This document shows, piece after piece, positions 7,431 through 15,062 of a DNA stretch of 64,000 nucleotides. A model generated the notes under the pieces. The model had not been told where the DNA came from, did not search any database, and was given only the letters and a program-made list of their open reading frames with translations. Source of the stretch: Sporomusaceae bacterium FL31 (lineage in GTDB: Bacteria; Bacillota; Negativicutes; DSM-1736; Dendrosporobacteraceae). Position 1 is the stretch's first letter. Every line of letters begins with the position of its first letter. The stretch covers positions 103,812 to 167,811 of the forward strand of contig BIFV01000001.1 in assembly GCA_003990955.1 (NCBI GenBank). The letters are read 5' to 3'. The position numbers were made by a program, and so were the translations under genes.

Positions 7431-8497
7431 GAATAAAAAAAACCATTGCAATTTTATGTTTAATTGCTTTTGCAGCTTTTGTATTAGCTGGCTGTGGGTC
7501 CCAATCGAAAAGCTCTCCGGCATCAGCAGATAAGCCGGCAGATAAAATGAAATTTAACATCGGCTTTTTGCCTGCTGTTGGGGACGTGCTGTTCTTTGTC
7601 GCCAAGGAAAAGGGTTTTTTTGATCAGGAGGGATTAGATACTGAGTTGTTCCAATTTACCAATTCTGGTGAAGGTCTTAATGCCATCAAAAGCGGTAAAT
7701 TAGATGCAGGAGCCTTTGGGACAGCCGGACCACAAGTCTTTATAGCTAAAGGCACACCGTTTGTGGCCATTGGCGGTATGCAAAGCGAAGGCCATGCTGT
7801 TGTGGCAAAACCCGAGAATGCCGAACGTTTCAAATCCTTACAAGGTTTTGTTGGTGCAAAAGTAGCAACCGTCCGTTTAGCAACCGGTGATGCAGTTTGG
7901 CGATCAGCGTTAACAAAAGCCGGTATTGACTGGAAAAGCCAGGTGCAAATTCAAGAATTAGATTCTCCGGCTACTGTACTGGAAGCGGTAAAAAAAGGCA
8001 GTGCCGATGCCGGCTTGGTATGGGTTCCGTTCTCCGAAATGGCTGAGCAGCAAGGCTTAAAGATTGTTGAATGGTCTTCCGTCTATATGGAAAACCATAC
8101 TTGCTGCCGGGTCGTAGCGCTGGAAGAAAAGTTAAAAGGCAATCGGGAGGCTTATCTGCGCTTGAGCCGGGCTTTAATCCGGGCGCATGACTTCTATATC
8201 AATAACCAGGCTGAGACAGTGGAAATCCTCAGTAAATATGTGAAGCTTGATAAAGACCTCATTAAGCAGGCTACTTATAGCGGGCATATCCACAGCATTC
8301 CTGATCCTGATAAAAAACGCTTTATTGAGTTTTGGGAGGCCATGAAATCAGCCGGCTATATTCAGAGTGATATTGATATTAGTAAACATGTTGATCCGTC
8401 CATCTACCAAGAGGCTTTGCAGCAGCTGCGCAGTCGTGAGCCGCAAAACTCTACTTATATCAATTTAGAGAAAGAATTCGGCAAAAATAATTTATAG
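7427..8497 (+). CDS. ABC transporter substrate-binding lipoprotein (SsuA/TauA/NitT-like)
   Basis: A 356-residue extracytoplasmic solute receptor. It has an N-terminal signal with lipobox LAGC (lipidated C23), a Ser-rich linker, then an NMT1/SsuA-type periplasmic-binding fold starting FNIGFLPAVGDVLFFVAKEKG. The family takes up sulfonates, taurine, nitrate, thiamine precursors or aromatic acids; the ligand cannot be read from sequence. It overlaps the DUF1847 gene by four bases and is followed by its ATPase and permease. Placement inside the corrinoid/nitrogenase-like operon suggests that it imports the substrate of that system. Confidence 0.88.
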   Translation: MRIKKTIAILCLIAFAAFVLAGCGSQSKSSPASADKPADKMKFNIGFLPAVGDVLFFVAKEKGFFDQEGLDTELFQFTNSGEGLNAIKSGKLDAGAFGTAGPQVFIAKGTPFVAIGGMQSEGHAVVAKPENAERFKSLQGFVGAKVATVRLATGDAVWRSALTKAGIDWKSQVQIQELDSPATVLEAVKKGSADAGLVWVPFSEMAEQQGLKIVEWSSVYMENHTCCRVVALEEKLKGNREAYLRLSRALIRAHDFYINNQAETVEILSKYVKLDKDLIKQATYSGHIHSIPDPDKKRFIEFWEAMKSAGYIQSDIDISKHVDPSIYQEALQQLRSREPQNSTYINLEKEFGKNNL

Positions 8498-8526
8498 ACT
8501 TCATTCTACATCAAGGAGGGATCGAA

Positions 8527-9321
8527 ATGTCACTGTTAAGTTTAGCGGATGTATCCTTGTATTATAACAAAAATAGTGACCACCCTGCCTTAGCTAATGT
8601 ATCGCTGACTGTCGCGGAGGGTGAATTCGTAGCCGTTGTGGGACCAAGCGGTTGTGGCAAAAGTTCAACTATTTCTTTACTTGCTGGTCTGACGGCCCCC
8701 AGTACTGGCACTATTCTTTTAAATGGTGAACAGATTGACGGTCCGGGATTAGATCGAGCCGTTGTTTTCCAGGATTATTCATTATTTCCTTGGATGACCG
8801 CTTTGGAAAACATTAGATTTGCCTTACAGCAAGTGGGCAGCACATCTGACAAGCAAGCACTACACTATTTGGAATTAGTGGGAGTGGCTAATGCGGCTAA
8901 TCAATATCCGAGTGAATTGTCCGGCGGAATGAAGCAGCGGGTAGCCATTGCACGAGCTTTTGCATTAGGGGCACCGGTTTACCTGATGGATGAGCCTTTT
9001 GGTGCAGTTGATGCTAAAAATCGCATTTATTTACAAGATTTATTGCTTCGCCTATGGCAGGAGAAAGACCGCAAGACGACTATATTTTTTGTTACCCACG
9101 ACATTGATGAGGCCATTTATTTAGCCGATCGAATCATTGTTTTTACCCCAGGACCCGGCCGGGTCAAGAAAACCATAGTAGTACCATTCGAACGCCCACG
9201 CAAACGTAACTATCTCATTCATGATCCCGGATACATTAGCATACGCAATGATATTTTATCTTTGCTGCAAGATGAGTTAATTGAGGATTTAGAGCAAATT
9301 GAAGGCGGGGCGGGAATATGA
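8527..9321 (+). CDS. ABC transporter ATP-binding protein (SsuB/TauB-like)
   Basis: A 264-residue nucleotide-binding subunit. Walker A is GPSGCGKSS (about residue 39), the Q-loop is FQDYSLFPWMT, the signature is LSGGMKQR, Walker B is YLMDEPFGAVD, and the switch histidine is in VTHDIDEA. These are standard for the nitrate/sulfonate/taurine group. RBS AAGGAGG precedes the ATG. It overlaps the permease gene by 4 bases, so it pairs with that permease and the upstream lipoprotein. Confidence 0.92.
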   Translation: MSLLSLADVSLYYNKNSDHPALANVSLTVAEGEFVAVVGPSGCGKSSTISLLAGLTAPSTGTILLNGEQIDGPGLDRAVVFQDYSLFPWMTALENIRFALQQVGSTSDKQALHYLELVGVANAANQYPSELSGGMKQRVAIARAFALGAPVYLMDEPFGAVDAKNRIYLQDLLLRLWQEKDRKTTIFFVTHDIDEAIYLADRIIVFTPGPGRVKKTIVVPFERPRKRNYLIHDPGYISIRNDILSLLQDELIEDLEQIEGGAGI

Positions 9322-10055
9322 GCACAAAAAACCGCGACCGGTTGGTTCTAATTGGGATTATTGTGGCTGTATGGCAGCTTGTTACCGGCTTTAAACTATT
9401 AGACCCACTTCTGTTTCCCATACCGTCCACTGTGTTGAAATTAATCATTGAGGACTGGGAGGTATTTCTTAAAAGCATACTCAGTTCAGCCTATTTATTG
9501 GCAAACGGTTGTCTGTTAGCTCTCATTACAGCCGTTCCTTTAGGGCTTATGGTGGGATGGAACCGGCGCATTTATGAAGTTATTGAGCCAATGATTAACA
9601 TACTTGGCCCAATTCCTCCCATTGTCTATATTCCTTATGCGGTAGCTATTTTACCGACTTTTAAAATGTCTTCAGTATTTATTATTTTTATTGGTGCCTT
9701 TTGGCCACTGTTTATGAATACCGTGGCAGGCGTTAGAGCCGTTGAGCCAGGCATTATCAATTCTGCCCGAACGCTTGGGATCGGTTATTGGACGATGTTA
9801 TCCAGAATTTTATTGCCAGGGGCAATGCCGCATATCTTGAGCGGAGCCACAATCAGCTTAGTGCTGGCATTTATATTGCTGACAGCAGCAGAAATGATTG
9901 GAGCCACCAGCGGATTAGGCTGGTATGTAAAATATTTTGCTGATTTTGCTGACTATCCACGCGTCGTGGCAGGAATTTTAGTGATTGGCAGTATGGTATT
10001 AGTCATCATGTGTTTTTATAATCGTCTGGCTGGTTATTTATTAAGATGGCGGTAG
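9318..10055 (+). CDS. ABC transporter permease (SsuC/TauC-like)
   Basis: A 245-residue inner-membrane subunit with about six hydrophobic segments and the EAA loop that contacts the ATPase (SARTLGIGYWTMLSRILLPG, about residues 151-170). It matches binding-protein-dependent permeases of the SsuC/TauC type. ATGA overlap with the ATPase gene. Shares transporter class with the minus-strand set at 55602-58290 but is clearly different in sequence. Confidence 0.9.
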   Translation: MSTKNRDRLVLIGIIVAVWQLVTGFKLLDPLLFPIPSTVLKLIIEDWEVFLKSILSSAYLLANGCLLALITAVPLGLMVGWNRRIYEVIEPMINILGPIPPIVYIPYAVAILPTFKMSSVFIIFIGAFWPLFMNTVAGVRAVEPGIINSARTLGIGYWTMLSRILLPGAMPHILSGATISLVLAFILLTAAEMIGATSGLGWYVKYFADFADYPRVVAGILVIGSMVLVIMCFYNRLAGYLLRWR

Positions 10056-10100
10056 TAGCAGTGTGGTCTGATCTTATCAATGTTAAGAGGAGGGCTCGTT

Positions 10101-11144
10101 ATGAACTCAAAGGAAATTGTCTTAAAGACTATTCAGCGAGAGGCTGGGCAAAGAACATATCGTCCCGCATCAGCGTTGCTATCAGGCGCTACCTGGACAT
10201 TTCGGCAAAAAGGCTTATCACTAAAAGATGTATTGGAACAACCACAACTGGCAGTAAGTGCAATATGCGAAATTAATGAGCTTATTCAATCCGATATTGT
10301 ATGGCCTGGTTCGGGCTTTCATAATTTGCTGGTACATCTATTCGGGGGCAAAATCAAGTTTCGGCCGCAAGGTAATATTGATGTTCATGAGCCTGCGTTT
10401 CAATCCATCACCGAACTGGACAGTGTTAATTTAGATAGAATTGATCATCATGCCTGGATTGTAACCCTCCGGTCAATTATTGAGTCGGTTCATCAAAATA
10501 TTGGCAATGATTATCTGATTGGTACTTCGAGTTGGGGGCCGTTTACGTTAGCGGGACAATTTTATGGAGTAGAACGGCTGATGGCAGGCATGTACAAAGA
10601 TAAGGCTGGAATACATGCTTTAATGGAACTCATGACAGAGGTATGCTACCGGTATCTGGCTCCAGCTATTTCTAAAGGTGCGGCAATTCTATCCATTGCC
10701 GATCCAACTGCATCTGGGGATCTCATTTCCCTTAAGCACTTTGAAGAATTCGTAGCGCCTTATCTGCAAAAGGTGATTGGCAGGCTGAAAGAACAAAACA
10801 GTCTCATTACGCTGCATATCTGCGGTAATATTAAAGACCGTCTGCATTTAGCGCCAGAAATAGGCGTAGATTTACTGTCGGTTGATTATAAGGTTGATCT
10901 TGAGGCGGCACAACGGCAGTTGCAAGGGAAAATAGCATTAGCTGGTAATGTGAATCCAATATTATTAAAGGATGGTTCGCTAAATGAAGTGCAGGCAGCT
11001 GCAGTAAAATGTCTGGAAACGGCCTATGCGGATAATTTTATCCTTATGCCTGGTTGTGATATTCCGCCAGCTGTTCCGATCGACAATGTTGTTGCATTTA
11101 TAAAGGCTGGCACTGGGTGGCAGGCACAAAGCTTAGACCATTGA
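10101..11144 (+). CDS. UroD-type corrinoid methyltransferase (MtaA/CmuA-like) 3
   Basis: A 347-residue UroD-superfamily protein with the Zn motif H239-x-C241 (TLHICGN) and C319 (MPGCDIPPAVP). ATG 10101 follows GAGGAGGG by 6 bases; an in-frame ATG at 10080 lies before that site and is less likely. It sits after the transporter and before the nitrogenase-like genes, so the operon has three different methyltransferases but one corrinoid protein. It may handle a substrate or methyl acceptor different from the two upstream paralogs. Confidence 0.88.
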   Translation: MNSKEIVLKTIQREAGQRTYRPASALLSGATWTFRQKGLSLKDVLEQPQLAVSAICEINELIQSDIVWPGSGFHNLLVHLFGGKIKFRPQGNIDVHEPAFQSITELDSVNLDRIDHHAWIVTLRSIIESVHQNIGNDYLIGTSSWGPFTLAGQFYGVERLMAGMYKDKAGIHALMELMTEVCYRYLAPAISKGAAILSIADPTASGDLISLKHFEEFVAPYLQKVIGRLKEQNSLITLHICGNIKDRLHLAPEIGVDLLSVDYKVDLEAAQRQLQGKIALAGNVNPILLKDGSLNEVQAAAVKCLETAYADNFILMPGCDIPPAVPIDNVVAFIKAGTGWQAQSLDH

Positions 11145-11211
11145 AATTGAAAGAAAGTCAAGCAATTGACTTGGTATAAGCCAATTTATACAGGGAGAGG
11201 TATGATGTAAA

Positions 11212-12705
11212 ATGAGTTATTTTGATCAAAAAGAGCCACCGCGTCGCGAAGCACGCTTAAATGCCTGCATTGCCTGCGGTGGAACATTAGAACATATTGC
11301 AAATCGTAAAATGAGTTGTTGCCAATCCGATGGCGAGCGTTCTTTTACGCAAAATTCCATATGTTTGTTGCTGCCGGCATTGGGAATGATGAATAGCATT
11401 CCTAATAGTGTGGTGTTAATGCATGGCGCTATTGGCTGTGGTTCATCTTCACATGGCGGTAATGCTGGCGTACGCGCAGGCAATAATCACCGGTGGGGGA
11501 TTGTCAAAGATGCAACCTGGATATCCACTGCCTTATCCGAACAAGATGTCATTGGTGGTGGCGAGGAAAAGTTAGCTGCTGCCATTCGGGAAATTGATGA
11601 GCGCTATAAGCCGGTTATTATCTTTGTGGTTGCAAGTTGTGTCCCAGGTATTATCGGTGATGACATTGACGGTGTTGCGCAACAGCTCCAGCCAGAGATA
11701 AAGGCCAATATTTTACCCGTCCATTGTGAGGGTTTCAAGACTAAAATATGGGCTACGGCCTATGATGCGGTCTATCATGCCATTGGCAGGGTGTTCCTAA
11801 AAGAACCAGCAGATGCGAATAAGCTGAATCAGCCTGAGAAACCAATCATTAATTTGATGAATGTTTCTTCGATGGGCAGAGTGGACGAGGTTGAGCTGGA
11901 ACGACTTCTCAAATCTCTAGGTTTTGCGGTCAATGTTTTTCCGGTATTTTCTCAGCCTGATAAGATGGCTGCAGTTACGCAGGCTCAGTTGTCGGTTAGT
12001 ACTTGCCCTACACATGATGATTATTTGTTACAGTACCTGGAAGAAAAGTATGGTATTCCTTATGTGCTGCGCCATATGCCGATCGGTATTGAGAATACCA
12101 GTCTATGGATCAGAGATATTGCCAAGCACTTTGCTATTGAGGAACAGGCTGAACAACTCATTGCTGCAGAGGAGCAAGAACTGAAAGCTGCTTTAGCGGA
12201 GTTCAGGCCGTTTTTCGCCGGCAAAAAAGCCTTTGTCAGTGCCGGTGAATTTAGGGCGTTAGCTACGGCTATTCTTTTAGCAGAATTAGGCTTTGAAGTG
12301 GTGGCGGTAAGGTCCTTTCATCATGATGAATTTGCTGATAATGAATATGAAAAACTGGTTAAAGTGACTGCAAAAGAGATACCCTTTAATATTGCTAACT
12401 GCCAGCCGTTTGAAGAAGCAAATTTATTGCGCAGAATTCAACCAGATATCTTTCTAGGGCATATGAACGGCAATGCTACGGCTGCAAAATCAGGTGTGGC
12501 CACTCATGTTATTTATAATGTGGGCTTGCAGTATGTTGGTTATAAAGGAGCCTATGAATTGGCCCGGCGCTTGTACCGGCAATTGCAAAATCCTCAATTC
12601 AATCAAAAGCTCAGCCAATGGACTAAGCTGCCTTATAGCAACAACTGGTATGAGCAAGATCCATTTAAGTATATTCAGCAGCCGGAGGTGGAAGCAGGTG
12701 AGTAA
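11212..12705 (+). CDS. nitrogenase component 1-like protein, NifD/NifE-like subunit
   Basis: A 497-residue protein of the oxidoreductase/nitrogenase component-1 family. C51, C76 (HGAIGCGSS) and C143 (ASCVPGIIGDD) match the three P-cluster cysteines of NifD (C62, C88, C154). C265 lies 11 residues before LEEKYGIP, exactly as the FeMo-co ligand C275 lies before MEEKYGIP in NifD. The position of the second FeMo-co ligand (H442) aligns with YNVGLQYVGYKG, which has no His. Extra N-terminal cysteines C19, C22, C36 and C37 could bind another metal. The ATG follows GGGAGAGG. The gene overlaps the next one by 8 bases. It is neither canonical NifD nor clearly NifE, BchN or CfbD; substrate unknown. Confidence 0.85.
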   Translation: MSYFDQKEPPRREARLNACIACGGTLEHIANRKMSCCQSDGERSFTQNSICLLLPALGMMNSIPNSVVLMHGAIGCGSSSHGGNAGVRAGNNHRWGIVKDATWISTALSEQDVIGGGEEKLAAAIREIDERYKPVIIFVVASCVPGIIGDDIDGVAQQLQPEIKANILPVHCEGFKTKIWATAYDAVYHAIGRVFLKEPADANKLNQPEKPIINLMNVSSMGRVDEVELERLLKSLGFAVNVFPVFSQPDKMAAVTQAQLSVSTCPTHDDYLLQYLEEKYGIPYVLRHMPIGIENTSLWIRDIAKHFAIEEQAEQLIAAEEQELKAALAEFRPFFAGKKAFVSAGEFRALATAILLAELGFEVVAVRSFHHDEFADNEYEKLVKVTAKEIPFNIANCQPFEEANLLRRIQPDIFLGHMNGNATAAKSGVATHVIYNVGLQYVGYKGAYELARRLYRQLQNPQFNQKLSQWTKLPYSNNWYEQDPFKYIQQPEVEAGE

Positions 12706-14044
12706 TTATATTGAACGTCCTCGTTATACTTGCGCTCTGGGGGGAGCTATTGCCACAGTGGAAGCTTTGCCGCGAGCCATCCCTATTTTACATGCTCCGC
12801 CAGGCTGTGCCAGCAATACTGCCTGGACTCAAGCCGGAGGCTGTGGGTTGCAGGTTGGCGGCTATTGCGGCGGATTGAGTATGCCAGGATCAAATGTTCA
12901 GGAACGTGAAGTGGTTTTTGGTGGTACTGAACGTCTGGAAGAGCAAGTGAAAAATTCACTGGATGTGATGGATGGTGATTTATACTTTATCCTTACAAGC
13001 TGTGTTACTGAGGTCATAGGGGATGATATTGGCGCTGTTGTCAACCAATTTCGTGCTGATGGGGTAGAGATTATTGCTGCTGAAACTGGAGGTTTTAAGG
13101 GCAATTCTTATCTTGGTTATGATCTAGTATTGCAAAGCCTCTGGAAGAACTTCATTCAAGTTGCCAATAAGCCAGTAAAAGGTAAAGTGAACTTATGGGG
13201 AGTCCCTCCTTATTATGATGTGTTCTGGCGGGGAAATTTAGCCGGATTACGTGAACTCCTAATTAGCCTGGGACTGGAAGTGAATACTTTCTTCACAGTG
13301 GATGATTCGCTTGACTCTATAAAACAAGCCGGTCAGGCTGAATTGAATATTGTAGTGTCTAACGTGTATGGTGTGGACACTGCACAGCTGGCACAAGAAA
13401 AACATGGAATTCCTTTCATTAAATTACCGCTGCCAATTGGCCCTTCGGCAAGCAGTGAGTTTATAAGAACTGTTGGCAGTGCACTAAAGCTTGAATCTGT
13501 TTTGGTTGATTCTGTAATTTACAATGCCAATCAACGTTATTATCGACTGCTTGATCCAATTACCGATTGTTTTAATGATCTTGATTTACAGAGGTATGCT
13601 GTTATCGTGGGTGATGCCAACTATACAGAGGCAATCAATCGTTTTCTTATTGAGGATTTGGGCTGGCTGCCACAAGTTGCCGTCATCACTGACTCCCTTT
13701 ATCAGGAGCAGTTAGAAGAGTTAGGGCGCAAAATCAAGCCGCTGCCTTCCGGCTTGCAGCCAAAAGTGATCTTCTCTACTGACACGAATGATATAAGAAA
13801 CCAGGTCAAAGAATATTGGAATACTCACCAAAGCGGTTATGGTAAGTATCTAAATCCTTTGTCACCATCCTTTGTGATTGGCAGTGCTTTGGATCGTGAA
13901 TTAGCTAAAGATATTGGTGCGGCGCATTTAAGTGTCAGCTTTCCAGTTGCCAACCGAGCTGTCATAGAATGCGGTTACACCGGATTTAGCGGGGGGCTGA
14001 GACTTATCGAAGATCTTATCAGTACGATTATCATTGGCAGGTAA
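12698..14044 (+). CDS. nitrogenase component 1-like protein, NifK/NifN-like subunit
   Basis: A 448-residue partner of the preceding protein. GTG 12698 is chosen because GGAGGTGG lies just upstream and the family start (ERPRYTCALGGAIATVEALP) follows; the longer open frame back to 12473 is a shadow of the upstream gene. C12, C37 (APPGCAS) and C102 (LTSCVTEVIGDDI) match the three P-cluster ligands of NifK; C12-C37 spacing (25) equals that in NifK. Additional C49 and C57 are present. It is well short of catalytic NifK (about 520) and lacks its N-terminal extension. Together the two could form an alpha2beta2 enzyme that needs an ATP-driven reductase, which is not encoded nearby. Confidence 0.85.
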   Translation: MSNYIERPRYTCALGGAIATVEALPRAIPILHAPPGCASNTAWTQAGGCGLQVGGYCGGLSMPGSNVQEREVVFGGTERLEEQVKNSLDVMDGDLYFILTSCVTEVIGDDIGAVVNQFRADGVEIIAAETGGFKGNSYLGYDLVLQSLWKNFIQVANKPVKGKVNLWGVPPYYDVFWRGNLAGLRELLISLGLEVNTFFTVDDSLDSIKQAGQAELNIVVSNVYGVDTAQLAQEKHGIPFIKLPLPIGPSASSEFIRTVGSALKLESVLVDSVIYNANQRYYRLLDPITDCFNDLDLQRYAVIVGDANYTEAINRFLIEDLGWLPQVAVITDSLYQEQLEELGRKIKPLPSGLQPKVIFSTDTNDIRNQVKEYWNTHQSGYGKYLNPLSPSFVIGSALDRELAKDIGAAHLSVSFPVANRAVIECGYTGFSGGLRLIEDLISTIIIGR

Positions 14045-14045
14045 A

Positions 14046-14092
14046 AAAATAAATCACGCTTGTCATTTATTGACAAGCGTGATTTATTTTTC
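14046..14092 (+). terminator. strong intrinsic terminator of the corrinoid/nitrogenase-like operon
   Basis: A perfect 20-bp inverted repeat (14046-14065 with 14071-14090) around TTTAT, rich in A on the left and T on the right, so it could work in both directions. Confidence 0.9.
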
Positions 14093-14223
14093 TTGTTTTG
14101 GAGATTGAAAATAGTTGTATGGCAGTGTTAACCTTGTATGAGGCAGAATCAGTAAAAAACGATGGTTCTACTTCATAACAATTTAATTTATAATAGGTAT
14201 AGTACTTAATAGGAGGTATTCTT

Positions 14224-14634
14224 ATGATCGAGGGTGTTAGTCATATTACCTTTATCGTGAAAGATTTGGAGGCATCAGCCAAATTTTTTACCTATATATT
14301 TAAGGCTGTAGAAGTTTATTCAAGTGGAGAAGACACTTTCTCGATATCCCGTGAAAAATTCTTTTTGATTGGCGAACAGTGGATTGCTATTATGGAAGGA
14401 AACTCAGACCTTTCTAGAACCTATAACCATATTGCCTTTAAAGTAGCTGATTGTGACTTAGAGAGCTACGAGAGCAGGATTCGAGAATTGGGTCTTGAAT
14501 TTAAGACCCCCAGGCCTCGTGTTGAAGGCGAGGGGCGCTCATTATATTTTTATGATTATGATAATCATTTGTTTGAGCTTCATTCAGGAACATTAGCAGC
14601 TCGATTAGCACGCTATCAAATTAAAGCTAAATAA
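14224..14634 (+). CDS. fosX: FosX-type fosfomycin hydrolase
   Basis: A 136-residue VOC-fold metalloenzyme closely resembling FosX of Listeria, which opens the epoxide of fosfomycin with water using Mn2+. Metal ligands H7 (VSHITF), H69 (YNHIAF) and E118 (HLFELHSG) are present, and the general base E44 that distinguishes FosX from the thiol-transferring FosA/FosB is present in SREKFF. The C-terminal hallmark GEGRSLYFYDYDNHLFELH region is intact. RBS AGGAGG is 8 bases before ATG. It stands alone between terminators and shows no mobile-element neighbours, so it is probably an intrinsic chromosomal gene. Confidence 0.92.
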   Translation: MIEGVSHITFIVKDLEASAKFFTYIFKAVEVYSSGEDTFSISREKFFLIGEQWIAIMEGNSDLSRTYNHIAFKVADCDLESYESRIRELGLEFKTPRPRVEGEGRSLYFYDYDNHLFELHSGTLAARLARYQIKAK

Positions 14635-14769
14635 GTAAAAAAATGAAAAACTTTGAAAAGCATGAATGATTTGTCCAATAATTGGTAATAGATAATCGAA
14701 AAGTTTCATATACTATTTTCAGCGGGAATTAACTGTTCGGCAAAGGATACAAGATAAAGGGGTGCCGCT

Positions 14770-15060
14770 ATGAAACAGCTTTTCAAAGAAAAAGTTAGTA
14801 AGTTTGGGTCACTGATTAGTTTAATTGCGATCACCACAATGCTAGTTGTTTTTTCGCTAGTTCTGCCTGAATTCATTGGCTCGGCTGCAGGGAGAATTTT
14901 TATTGTGGTATGGGCATTAACGGCAATTATTGCGTTTATTGCTCATGTGACGAGAATGAATCGGCAGCGTCCACGCTACAATATACCGAGATTTGCTGTA
15001 AAAAAAGACGTACGTACCAACAAAATGGCACGTACGCAACGGAGTTCAATGCGAGGTTAA
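14770..15060 (+). CDS. small membrane protein of unknown function
   Basis: 96 residues. Two hydrophobic helices at about 14-34 and 42-60 are followed by a strongly basic cytoplasmic-type tail rich in Arg and Lys (TRMNRQRPRYN and onward). An AAGGGGTG Shine-Dalgarno stands before the ATG. No family was recognised. It faces the aminotransferase gene convergently, with stops two bases apart. Confidence 0.65.
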   Translation: MKQLFKEKVSKFGSLISLIAITTMLVVFSLVLPEFIGSAAGRIFIVVWALTAIIAFIAHVTRMNRQRPRYNIPRFAVKKDVRTNKMARTQRSSMRG

Positions 15061-15062
15061 TC

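Noticed and set aside
11150..11211. Internal promoter before the nitrogenase-like genes
   Set aside because: TTGACT and TATACA are only 15 bases apart; the inverted repeat AGTCAA/TTGACT is short. Not strong enough to list.
12473..12697. N-terminal extension of the NifK-like gene
   Set aside because: These codons are another frame of the NifD-like gene; the GTG at 12698 has a good RBS and the family start follows it.
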